64,000 bases of DNA. Origin: Pycnococcus provasolii. Its lineage: Eukaryota > Chlorophyta > Pseudoscourfieldiophyceae > Pseudoscourfieldiales. Location: NCBI GenBank assembly GCA_049487715.1, contig CP150563.1, forward strand, positions 186,001 to 250,000, in the 5' to 3' direction. The position numbers and the translations under genes are program-made. The notes below the pieces were generated by a model that did no database searches, was not told the origin of the DNA, and saw only the letters and a program-made list of their open reading frames with translations. This document shows, one piece after another, positions 1 to 8,248 of the stretch (within the stretch, counting starts at the first letter, position 1; each line of letters begins with the position of its first letter).

Positions 1-3000
1 CGGAAAGTGCCGCGCGAGCAACGGCGAGTGGCAACGAGATGAGGAGGCAACGCGAGCGCCTTCTGGCACTCGAAGAAGATGCCGAGAGGCGAAGGCAGAC
101 AGTGGAGCGTGCTATGAACGATCGTGAGAAGATGCTGGAGGCTCGCGAAAGGGCTGTGGCGGAGAGAGAGAAGGTAACGGCTAGCCGCGGCGAGGAACTG
201 GAAGGCATGCGAGAGATGATGCTCAAGGACGCTGAGGCACGTGCGAGCACCGCGCGGCGAGAGGTGTACGCGGAAAATCGAGATGCGATATCGGCCGTGG
301 AACGGCAGCGCGCGAGTCTCGAGGAGGAGAGGCAGCGCCTCGCGGAGCAGCGCCTTGCCGATGCGGATGAACGCGAGCGACTGCGCATGGCATCACGCCG
401 CCTCGATAACGCGGAGCGCGAGGCGGAATCGCTGCAGAAGACGAACACCGCACTTCGCGCGGAGTACGACAAGCTGCTCGCCGCGAGCTCCGAGCTTTCC
501 ACAACGATTTCGGCGATCGCAGACGACAAGCGCGCTCTTGAGGCGACGGTGACAACGCTGCGTGGTGAGCTCGTCGCCGCGCTCGATCCGTCAGGTGAAG
601 CTGCACTTGGTGACGACGCCATGCCTGGCAGTGCGGCTGGCCTTGCACGGGCTAGGCAGAGTGCGCTGACGTCCAGGGCGCAGCGAGCTACGGCAGAGCT
701 GAAGGCGGAGTCGTCCGCGCTGCGCGAAAAGCTCAGACAGGCACGCACGGAAAAGGCGAATCTGCAGCGAACATCCGAGCACCTCGCCGCGCAGGCGCGC
801 GTCGCTTCCGACGAATTGGTGGGTGCGCGAGAGACGAGTACGATGGCCATGGCGGCGGCGGAAGAGCAGATGGCAGAAGCGGAGGCTGCACGCGCGACGC
901 TCGCTCGCACGCTTGAGGAGCTCGAGCGCGCCAAGGCTGCGCTGGCAGCAGAGCGCGCCCACCGCATCGAGCTGGAGAGCGTGCTTGCATCCATCGCAAA
1001 CGATGGCAGCCATGCTATCGTGTCGGCAACGGCCACGCTCGCGACGTCTGGCGCCAGCGCCATCGCGGCATCTACATCCGTGGCGGCTGATTTTGGCGCG
1101 CCATCCACATCAGGCCAGGTCCCTCTAGGCCTGAACCTGGCGCTGGAGGAGGGGAAGCGCCGTCTTAGCGAGCTCAGCCGTCGTGAAAATGCGGCACGCA
1201 GTGATGTTGCCGCGCTCAAAGAACGCCTCACCGCACAGGCGGCACGTGGTGCGGAGACAGCCTCGGCGGTTTCTGCCGCTTTGGTGCAGGCACAGCAGGC
1301 GCAGCAAGGTTATGCCACGTTGGCTGGCCTCGATGATAGCAGTGACGCTCTTGGATCGGCACGAAGTCTGATCACGCCGCGGAGCACGGACGTTTCGGAC
1401 ATCTTGCAGCCAACCCTGGCTCCTAGGCAGGTTCCATCAGCCTCCGATCTGGTCGCGGCACGCTTCGGTCCAGCCACGACCGACGTGACAAGGGCCGCGT
1501 CGTCTGACATCGTATCGGCGTCTGACGAAGGTGCCCTTGGACCTCTACAGGCTGCACTACGCAAGGCTGAGGCGGATGTCATCCGTGCTCCAATGATGTC
1601 AGCTCTTGGAGCTGCAGCAGCACCCAGCAGCTTTCTCTCGGCACGCTCGTCGGCGCCCACGGCGGAAGGGGCATCTGCTGGACCCGTCATTGCACCTGTG
1701 ACGAGTGCTCCGGCTTCAGCGTCAGCTCCTGTGGCGAGTGCGCCCGTCCCAGAGGCTGTTACTGCGCTGGCTCCTGCGGCGCGTGCTCCTGTTCCTGCGG
1801 CACATGCGCCCGTGCCCGCTCCTGCGGCACGTGCGCCCGCTCCGGCACCTGCGCCAGCACCGGCACCGGTGGCGCGTGCGCCCGCTCCGGCACCTGCGCC
1901 AGCACCGGCTCCGGTGGCACGTGCGCCCGCTCCGGCACCTGCGCCAGCACCGGCACCGGTGGCGCGTGCGCCCGCTCCGGCACCTGCGCCAGCACCGGCT
2001 CCGGTGGCACGTGCGCCCGCTCCGGCACCTACGCCAGCACCGGCTTCGGTGGCACGTGCGCCCGCTCCAGCACCTACGCCAGCACCGGCACCGGTGGCGC
2101 GTGCGCCCGCTCCGGCACCTACGCCAGCACCGGCACCGGTGGCACGTGCGCCCGCTCCAGCACCTACGCCAGCACCGGCACCGGTGGCGCGTGCTCCTGC
2201 TCCGGCACCTACGCCAGCACCGGCTCCGGCTCCGGCGGTTCAGACTACATCGACGTCTTCATCTTCGACGTCGATGCCGACAACGACGACAACCTCTGCC
2301 GTTGCATCTCCTGCTGCTGTGGCGCCTACACCCGTGGCACCACCGCCGCCGCGCGCTGATCCTGTCGCAAGTCTACTGCAAAGCTTTGCCGCACCTCAGA
2401 CGTTGGGGGCACCGGCGCCAGCACAGCCCGCACCGGCGCCATCGCAGCCCGCACCGGCGCCATCGCAGCCCGCACCGGCATCACCACCAGCCGCTCCTTC
2501 AACATCAGCATCCGCCCGTTCTCCCTCCGAGCGCGAGAAGCTGCTTGCCGACCTACGAGCCCAGGAGGCTTTGGACGACGCGGAGCGTGCGAAACGCGAA
2601 GCGGAGCGCAAGGCTGAGGAGCAGCGCATGCGAGTCGAGGAGCGGCGCGAGGCGGAGGAGAAGGCGCGGCGTGATGCGGAGGCGTTGGAGCGTCGCGAGG
2701 CTGCCGCCGCGGCTACCCGCCGTGCGGAGGAGGAGGCGAAGGCTGCTGCCGAGGAGGCTGCGCGTCGCGAGCTACGCGAGGCGGACGAGGTGGACGAGGA
2801 GTCTGACGACGGCGGCGGCGATGTGCACGAGACTGCCGCTGCTAGTGGAGGTGGAGGTGGTCTCGAGGTTCTTCTTCCGGAGCAGACTGATGTTGGCGGC
2901 GATCTTCCCGACGAGAGTCTCGAGGATCTCGACTATCTGGATGCCGAGCCCAGCGACGGCAGTTTGCCTCTCGACTTGCCTGACGGCGGTTTGGGTTCGG

Positions 3001-3086
3001 ACGACATCTCCGTTGGCGAGATGAGCGGGGGTCGGAGCAGTGACGGCCACGGTTCTGACGTGAGCGCGGGTGACGGCGTATTTTGA
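1..3086 (+). CDS. Coiled-coil, Ala/Pro-rich protein (5' partial)
   Basis: The frame is open from the left window edge, so the true start may lie outside; the first in-window ATG is at 39 (1015 aa from there). I do not recognise the family. From that ATG, residues about 1-330 are a long charged coiled coil rich in Glu, Arg and Ala. Residues about 340-595 are low-complexity Ser/Ala/Thr. Residues 597-731 are nine 15-residue units of the type ARAPAPAPAPAPAPV. Residues about 828-917 form a second Arg/Glu/Ala coiled coil, and the C-terminus is strongly acidic (Asp, Glu, Gly, Ser). No signal peptide or membrane segment is visible. The layout suggests a structural or scaffold protein, but this is inference only. 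The stop is TGA at 3084-3086. Confidence 0.75.
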   Translation, partial: ESAARATASGNEMRRQRERLLALEEDAERRRQTVERAMNDREKMLEARERAVAEREKVTASRGEELEGMREMMLKDAEARASTARREVYAENRDAISAVERQRASLEEERQRLAEQRLADADERERLRMASRRLDNAEREAESLQKTNTALRAEYDKLLAASSELSTTISAIADDKRALEATVTTLRGELVAALDPSGEAALGDDAMPGSAAGLARARQSALTSRAQRATAELKAESSALREKLRQARTEKANLQRTSEHLAAQARVASDELVGARETSTMAMAAAEEQMAEAEAARATLARTLEELERAKAALAAERAHRIELESVLASIANDGSHAIVSATATLATSGASAIAASTSVAADFGAPSTSGQVPLGLNLALEEGKRRLSELSRRENAARSDVAALKERLTAQAARGAETASAVSAALVQAQQAQQGYATLAGLDDSSDALGSARSLITPRSTDVSDILQPTLAPRQVPSASDLVAARFGPATTDVTRAASSDIVSASDEGALGPLQAALRKAEADVIRAPMMSALGAAAAPSSFLSARSSAPTAEGASAGPVIAPVTSAPASASAPVASAPVPEAVTALAPAARAPVPAAHAPVPAPAARAPAPAPAPAPAPVARAPAPAPAPAPAPVARAPAPAPAPAPAPVARAPAPAPAPAPAPVARAPAPAPTPAPASVARAPAPAPTPAPAPVARAPAPAPTPAPAPVARAPAPAPTPAPAPVARAPAPAPTPAPAPAPAVQTTSTSSSSTSMPTTTTTSAVASPAAVAPTPVAPPPPRADPVASLLQSFAAPQTLGAPAPAQPAPAPSQPAPAPSQPAPASPPAAPSTSASARSPSEREKLLADLRAQEALDDAERAKREAERKAEEQRMRVEERREAEEKARRDAEALERREAAAAATRRAEEEAKAAAEEAARRELREADEVDEESDDGGGDVHETAAASGGGGGLEVLLPEQTDVGGDLPDESLEDLDYLDAEPSDGSLPLDLPDGGLGSDDISVGEMSGGRSSDGHGSDVSAGDGVF
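1827..2231 (+). repeat. 45-bp coding tandem repeat, nine units
   Basis: Nine in-frame 45-bp units encode 15-residue Ala-Pro blocks in the coiled-coil gene. Units 1-4 read APAPAPAPAPAP in the core. Units 5-9 carry a Thr in the core (APAPAPTPAPAP), and unit 5 has a Ser near its end. This shows at least two rounds of local duplication. A smaller 21-bp repeat encoding QPAPAPS follows at about 2420-2480. Confidence 0.9.
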
Positions 3087-3116
3087 AACTGATTCGTGAA
3101 ATGAATTTAACCGAAT

Positions 3117-3296
3117 TTAAATGTTGTTGTGAACACACATGTCATATGATAGTTGACACTCCTCCTCCACCTCGCGCTTGACCGCAGTGTATTGAAGGAC
3201 AATTTCCACCTTATGCGCATCGTAGCCGTACTTTCGCAGGCTATTACGCAGTTTAGGTTGCTTCCATTCGCTGATTGTTTTTGCCACCTCGCCGAA
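3117..3296 (-). pseudogene. GIY-YIG-like endonuclease C-terminal fragment
   Basis: Reading the reverse strand from 3296 to a TAA at 3117-3119 gives 59 residues starting FGEVAKTISEWKQPKLRNSL, continuing with RKYGYDAHKVEIVLQYT. The block of Leu, then K-Y-G-[YW]-[DN], then a hydrophobic E[VI][VIL] strand, followed by a charged helix, resembles the region after the catalytic core in GIY-YIG homing endonucleases. An in-frame TAG directly precedes the fragment and no start is visible, so it is treated as a broken remnant within repeat copy A. A chance resemblance cannot be excluded. Confidence 0.4.
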
Positions 3297-3890
3297 CTAG
3301 GTAACGACCTCCTCGAACGCCAACGAGGTGAGTCCGACTCGGCCATGTACGAGCGCGCTGCAAAGGCCATGAAGGGCACACAAGACGAGGCAGCAGCAAC
3401 AGTCGCGAACGCGATGAAGGATCTCAATCAAGGCGTCAGGAAATGCGCTCATGGGCATGGGCTGATCATGACCAATATAAGCCGAGGCGCTGCAGCGTCC
3501 ACTAGGTTGACCGTGCTAGATGCGACGTCGTGAAGTGCGCTCAGCTGCGTCGACGACAAGCCCCACGCGTTGCGCCCCTTCTCGGCCGACGTGGGACCTT
3601 TCGACTTCCATGCGTCTTGATGTAGGAGCGCAATGGCCAATGGGGTACACGTCGAGGACCGTCGCATGCTGCGGAATTGGGCTCACGGCGCCGTTGGCGC
3701 CTTGGCGGTTGGCCTTGCCGACCTCGCAATAATATCAAATTTGTCCAACCATGGAGTCGCCGCATGCTTTGGCGTGCGCACCACAACCACCATTATTGCG
3801 GGAAGAAGCGCGCGTCCAGGAGACCGGGATCCCCAAACCAAGAGAACCAAACCCCGATAGAAAACATAGACGCTACGACGGATCCCCCTA
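3117..3890 (-). mobile_element. Degraded repeat element, copy A
   Basis: The stretch 3470-3595 matches the reverse complement of about 15000-15145 almost base for base, and 3540-3600 matches 6885-6950. On the reverse strand all three can be read with the peptide EKGRNAWGLSS; copies A and C continue TQLSALHDVASSTVNLVDA. Upstream in element orientation the copy ends with GACCGGGATCCCC near 3822-3834, followed about 45 bp later by ACGACGGATCCCC. No intact frame survives. Coding remnants suggest a selfish endonuclease-type element (see the GIY-YIG-like fragment here and the AP2-like fragment in copy B). The copy lies upstream of the carotenoid oxygenase gene and points away from it. Its outer limits are approximate. 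Confidence 0.65.
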
Positions 3891-4384
3891 GGTGGTTTTT
3901 TCTCCAAACCATTCCAAACCAAAAACCTTCTTCAAAGCAAAGACGTTGCCAAAGAAAAGGATAAAAAAAGATCTCAACAAATCGCAACCCTCCCTCCATT
4001 CCAGTAGTATTGAGATTACAAATGCAGATCGAAATCCCTGCAGAGATCAGTATCAGTGGAAAGCTGCGCCCTCTTCACCCCAGATGCAGATCAGTTTTGG
4101 TTTGGTTTCCCCTCCCCTGGTGCCGCTCCCTTCCCTCCCGGGTCTCGTCACTGGGTCCCTCCCGATTATTGAATACGTGTTTTACGTGTCTTTTCTGCTC
4201 ACTCTACTTTGTTGGTGTTGCCTTGGTGTTGCCTTGGTGTTGAATTATATATATACGACTTCTGTTCTGTGTTGTGTGTCTCCGTTGTCTACCCTTGGTT
4301 TATCTTGTTGGTTTATCTTGTTGGTTTCTCCTTGAGTTACTTGTTGGTTTGCCTCATCGCTCTTGCCTCATTTCATTTCTGAGA
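3891..4384 (+). promoter_or_regulatory. Upstream region of the carotenoid oxygenase gene
   Basis: No gene is seen here. The stretch is pyrimidine-rich and holds short direct repeats (TTGGTGTTGCC near 4211-4240; TTGTTGGTTTATC near 4306-4330). A TATA-like run lies at 4245-4256, about 130 bp before the chosen ATG at 4385, so it could be a core promoter. Confidence 0.35.
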
Positions 4385-6226
4385 ATGATTCCGTCCATGC
4401 CATCGTCATTATCATCATCATCAAAGTCGTCGCTTAAACAGCGGTCGTCACAGGCGGCGTCGTCGCGTCGTGCTTCGCGACGAGCACCTTGTCGAAGCCT
4501 CGCCGTCGCCTCGCCGCCGCAGAGGGGAACGAACACGAACACGAACACGACGCGTCCGCCGAACAAGACGCCGCCGACGCCGTCATCCAAAGCGCCGTTC
4601 CAGGAGCAGTATGCCTCCTACAAGTCGGGGTACAAGTCCGTGCCCTCGAAGGGATACGAAAACGCGTGCTTCGTCGCACCAAAGGAGGGCAGCGTGCCAA
4701 CCGACATGCGTGGAACCCTTCTGCGCAACGGACCTGCGATGTTCGAGCGAAACGGCATGGAGAAGTCGTACCTCGACGGCGACGGCATGGTCGTCTCGAT
4801 CGCTTTCGAGAACGGGAAAGCCTTCTTCCGCAACAAGTTTGTGCAGACGGAGCACTTCATCGAGGAGGAGAAGCAGGACAAATTCATATTCCCGTCCATC
4901 TTCACCGAGTGGGATCCGCGCGACAACGCCACGTGGTGCCGCCTCGTGGACGACTGCCTCATGGGCAACCTCGAGCGCAAGCACAACGGCGCGTACAACG
5001 TCATCGACTGGGGCGGCTCGCTCGTCGCCGTCGACTACAAGAAGCCCTACGCTCTCAGCCGCACAGACCTCTCCACCCTCGGCCACGGAAACTGCGACCT
5101 GTCGTCAGCCATGCACACGAGCCACTACCGAATCATAGACGAGGGTGACGGCTCAGGACGACGCCTCGTCGCGTTCTTGAACGAGGTGAACTGGCGAACA
5201 CGGACCACCACCGCGGTGTTCTACGTCTTCGACGAGCAGGGCAACGAGCTGCGCCGTGACAAGTACGACTTCAACGCCGCGTACGTGCACGACTTCATCC
5301 TCACGGAGAACTACTACGTGCTGTTCGACTGCCCCATCAAGATTGATCTGCCCACGGTGTTTGGGCAGTACATCTTCGAGACGGCGTGCCTGAGCCAGAG
5401 CATTGCCGAGGACACGACGCGCAAGCCGCTCTTCCGGCTCATGCCTCGCTACCCCGAGCGCATGCCCGAGGGACAGCGCGACGTCGTGACGATCGAGTCG
5501 AACGACAAGTTCTGCTACGCGTACCACCACGTGAACGGTTTTGACACGGAGGATGGCCGCCTCGTGTTCGACACGTGCAGCTGGGATCGCTTCACGCTGT
5601 ACTTCCAGGACATCGTCGCACCTGACGGCGTCAACACCTTCCCCCGCATGCGACTCAGCCGCTTCGTCATCGACCCCGTGGCTGGAACCTCCGAGCACGT
5701 TGAGCTCGACGACACGCCGTGCGAGCTTCCTATCGTCAACTGGGACTGGAATGGAAAGCCGTACAGGCACATGTATCTATCAACATCCGTCGGCCGCGAG
5801 CCTGGTGCGGCGCCGGATGGCACGGACGTGCACGGCCCGATGCAGGCGCTCACGAAGGTGTCGATGAAGGAGGAGGGATGTGGCGAGGTGGACATGTGCA
5901 TGCTGAGCTCGGTGGAGTCGAAGAAGGAGTGGGTTCCTGGCACAAATAAGTTTGCCATGGAGCCGTTCTTCGTCGCACGCGAGGGTGGCGACCCCACGGA
6001 CGAGGATGACGGCTACATCGTGTGCCTCGTGCACGACGCGGGCGAGACGCCTGCTCCGGGTGCGGAGCGGGATGTGAGCACGGAGTGTGCGATCCTCGAT
6101 GCAAAGAGCATGGAGTGCGTTTGCCGCCTGGAGCTGCCCGTCTTTGTTCCCTTTGGTGTGCACGGCACCTTCACGAGGGACTACTGCCTCGGGCCCGAGC
6201 CTCAGCACATGTCTGCGGGCAACTAG
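4385..6226 (+). CDS. Carotenoid cleavage oxygenase (RPE65/CCD family)
   Basis: A 613-aa non-heme iron oxygenase of the family that cleaves carotenoids or apocarotenoids at a double bond. The four iron-binding histidine regions are recognisable: MHTSHYRI near residue 243, YVHDFILTENY near 300, AYHHVNGFD near 378 and VHGTF near 592. The N-terminal about 60 residues are Ser/Arg/Ala-rich and nearly free of acidic residues, as in a plastid transit peptide. ATG 4385 is chosen because the frame upstream reaches only non-ATG codons and a TATA-like run lies at 4245. The length suits the family. It lacks close resemblance to the NCED signature, so substrate and cleavage position cannot be assigned. It is intronless. 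A second, unrelated-position family member lies at the right edge of the window on the other strand. Confidence 0.9.
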   Translation: MIPSMPSSLSSSSKSSLKQRSSQAASSRRASRRAPCRSLAVASPPQRGTNTNTNTTRPPNKTPPTPSSKAPFQEQYASYKSGYKSVPSKGYENACFVAPKEGSVPTDMRGTLLRNGPAMFERNGMEKSYLDGDGMVVSIAFENGKAFFRNKFVQTEHFIEEEKQDKFIFPSIFTEWDPRDNATWCRLVDDCLMGNLERKHNGAYNVIDWGGSLVAVDYKKPYALSRTDLSTLGHGNCDLSSAMHTSHYRIIDEGDGSGRRLVAFLNEVNWRTRTTTAVFYVFDEQGNELRRDKYDFNAAYVHDFILTENYYVLFDCPIKIDLPTVFGQYIFETACLSQSIAEDTTRKPLFRLMPRYPERMPEGQRDVVTIESNDKFCYAYHHVNGFDTEDGRLVFDTCSWDRFTLYFQDIVAPDGVNTFPRMRLSRFVIDPVAGTSEHVELDDTPCELPIVNWDWNGKPYRHMYLSTSVGREPGAAPDGTDVHGPMQALTKVSMKEEGCGEVDMCMLSSVESKKEWVPGTNKFAMEPFFVAREGGDPTDEDDGYIVCLVHDAGETPAPGAERDVSTECAILDAKSMECVCRLELPVFVPFGVHGTFTRDYCLGPEPQHMSAGN

Positions 6227-6499
6227 AGTAAAGAGTATAGTGTTACTTACGATATGGTGTTCCACCTCTTTTTGTTTAGACTTTGCATACATAAATAAGA
6301 TTATCTTACCGGGTACCACTGAAATGTTTTTCCCGCCGGGCGGGGGAGGAGGGGGCCTCCAGAAAGGCTTGTGGCGAGTCGCCGTACTTGGTGTTGAGCA
6401 GTCCATAGATTCCCATTCCGCTCAGCATATCATCATGCGTCACTCCGTACGACCGTACCATTTTTCCACGTCGTTACGTGCGCCGATGATCGAGCCATG

Positions 6500-7183
6500 C
6501 ATCAAGTCGAGGGTGCAGTTTTTTTGTATTTCGAGACCCCATGCTCGTCACAGGCGGTGTCGTACGCGAAAGCGGCTTCCATCTCCGTCCAGTAGGCTTT
6601 GTTGAGCACGATTCTTTTGTTGATGTTCAGTTGCGCTACCCATGGCAACCCGCCCCATTTTGGTGAGTGGAAGGGACACTCCATCATCATCCTCATATTC
6701 TTCACGATGCAAACATTCTTGCCGTAACTGCCAATTCAGTCGCCGCGCCATCGGGTGTGCCATGTACTCGATAGGCAAGGCACTATGGATACGACGCGTT
6801 GACGTCTTCTCGTACTGCCACTCCGCCTTTTTGTCCGAGCGCAATGGGGTAAACGTCGAGGGACAAGCGACGTCGTAATGCGCACTCATCCATTCGACGA
6901 CAAGCCCCACGCGTTGCGCCCCTTCTCGGTCGACGTGGGACCTTTCGAACTTAGGCGTCGCGTAACAACTTCGGATCGTGCAGCCGCGACGCGAGGCCGC
7001 CGCACATGACCACCAAGCGATTGACGTCGCCCCCTAGCACCTAGTGCCTTGTGAGTCCGTCCACTCCTCAGTCGATCTGGCGTTGGCCATTTAGTCCATT
7101 ACGCGACCGGGATCCCCACCAACCTCAACCCCTTCCCCCGGAAAAATAAACGCCCACCAGATTTCAATCTAACAACGGATCCC
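6500..7183 (-). mobile_element. Degraded repeat element, copy B
   Basis: This shares with copies A and C the segment encoding EKGRNAWGLSS (reverse strand, about 6890-6945) and the terminal GACCGGGATCCCC (7104-7116). Further on in element orientation it shares with copy C a block around AAAAAGGCGGAG (about 6825-6840) and a following GTCGTATCC / GGCGTATCC block. A second GGATCCCC lies at 7177-7184. Reading frames switch at least once, so the copy is not functional. It sits immediately upstream of the gene starting at 7282 and points away from it, the same arrangement as copies A and C. Element boundaries are approximate. Confidence 0.6.
6502..6705 (-). pseudogene. AP2-like DNA-binding domain remnant
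   Basis: The reverse strand encodes SPKWGGLPWVAQLNI, then NKRIVLNKAYWTEMEAAFAY, then DTACDEHG. This follows the AP2 fold pattern: a W-x-A-[QR]-[IL] strand, a basic strand, then [TE]-E-x-EAAxAYDxA helix and a terminal HG. AP2 domains occur in plant transcription factors and also in mobile HNH or integrase-type endonucleases of algae and viruses. Here it lies inside repeat copy B, beside a related frame (from about 6910) encoding a KKAEWQYEKTSTRR-type basic stretch, so a mobile-element origin is likelier than a host regulator. Confidence 0.5.
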
Positions 7184-7281
7184 CAATCAAACCAAGGGCC
7201 CACCAACGGGACAGCCAAAAAAACGCCCCCCTCATTTCCGCATCATCTGTGACACGCACGTTTTTTGAAAACTATGTTTCG

Positions 7282-8202
7282 ATGATGGCGCGACGACTTT
7301 CGTTGACAGTCTTCGCGTGTGCGTTCGCAACGTTAACTTCATGTCTCAATAAGGTGCTCAGCGCGAAAGCGTACGACGATGATGCAACGTTGTGGCAGCC
7401 TTGGCACCATCGCAGCACACACAGAGTCTACCCGGCAGCGGATGTCGCGGCGCGGCCGAATCCCAAGGTAGAACAAGCATTTCGTCGTACAGCAACAGCA
7501 GTCGGCGACGATACTGCTGTTGAAATTGAGGAAGAAGTCGAGATGGAACGAACTACGCAAGGCGTCGATTTGCGAAGCATACAACGACCTGCCAATCTGA
7601 TCAGCACGACACCGTACCTGAAAGCGGGCTGGTACGCGTCAAAATACGCACCACCCATTCAATTCGCTCCAATTGCACCCGCACCGCCGCCACCCACGCC
7701 CGCGCCGCCGCCACACCAATTTGGAAACAATACGTACATTTCAGCCACGGCTCTGCGACTCAATCCCTTCCTGCTCTTCCCGTTCGCACCGCCACCGTTC
7801 GAACCATACATGAATGAACCTTGCTTTGGAGGCATCGCGAAAGGTGAGGGCGGACTCCTCTGTCCAGGCTTCCCGCGCATACCGAACGAGAACTACCTGT
7901 ACCGCGATCGGTTTCTTCCGTTCGACCCACTGTTTGGTATACGGCGCCCACGAGAATTTGGACCGAACTCGTACTACTACCCTGGCCTGCTGAGGGCATC
8001 GCCACCGCTGGCACCGCAGGAGGCGAGCTGGCAGCGACCGACATACAGCAACTACAGTCCGAGGCTTGGCATCACGCCGCCAAGGAGTCAGCCGTTCTAT
8101 GTGAACATTGGGTTCACGCCACGCAAGGGACTCGGTTCCATCGGCAATCAAGGGAGGGGATACGGCGTGGTTCCGTCGTACGGACTCGTGACGCGACGAT
8201 GA
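7282..8202 (+). CDS. Pro/Tyr/Phe-rich protein with signal-like N-terminus
   Basis: A 306-aa protein of unknown family. ATG 7282 (with a second ATG at 7285) is chosen because it gives a hydrophobic N-terminus, MARRLSLTVFACAFATLTSC, that looks like a signal peptide or short transit peptide. The middle contains a proline tract (APAPPPPTPAPPPHQ). The C-terminal half is rich in Pro, Tyr, Phe, Asn and Gly (for example RLGITPPRSQPF). Cysteines are few. No enzymatic motif is seen. It may be a wall or extracellular-matrix protein, but that is inference from composition. A GGATCC motif lies 105 bp upstream, at the edge of repeat copy B. Confidence 0.6.
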   Translation: MMARRLSLTVFACAFATLTSCLNKVLSAKAYDDDATLWQPWHHRSTHRVYPAADVAARPNPKVEQAFRRTATAVGDDTAVEIEEEVEMERTTQGVDLRSIQRPANLISTTPYLKAGWYASKYAPPIQFAPIAPAPPPPTPAPPPHQFGNNTYISATALRLNPFLLFPFAPPPFEPYMNEPCFGGIAKGEGGLLCPGFPRIPNENYLYRDRFLPFDPLFGIRRPREFGPNSYYYPGLLRASPPLAPQEASWQRPTYSNYSPRLGITPPRSQPFYVNIGFTPRKGLGSIGNQGRGYGVVPSYGLVTRR

Positions 8203-8248
8203 GAAAAACAAAAGTTCTCTGTTGTTACACACCTATGTAGTACATTCT

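Noticed and set aside
1705-3024. 439-aa Arg/Leu-rich ORF in another frame
   Set aside because: Out-of-frame reading of the Ala-Pro repeat gene; composition reflects codon shift.
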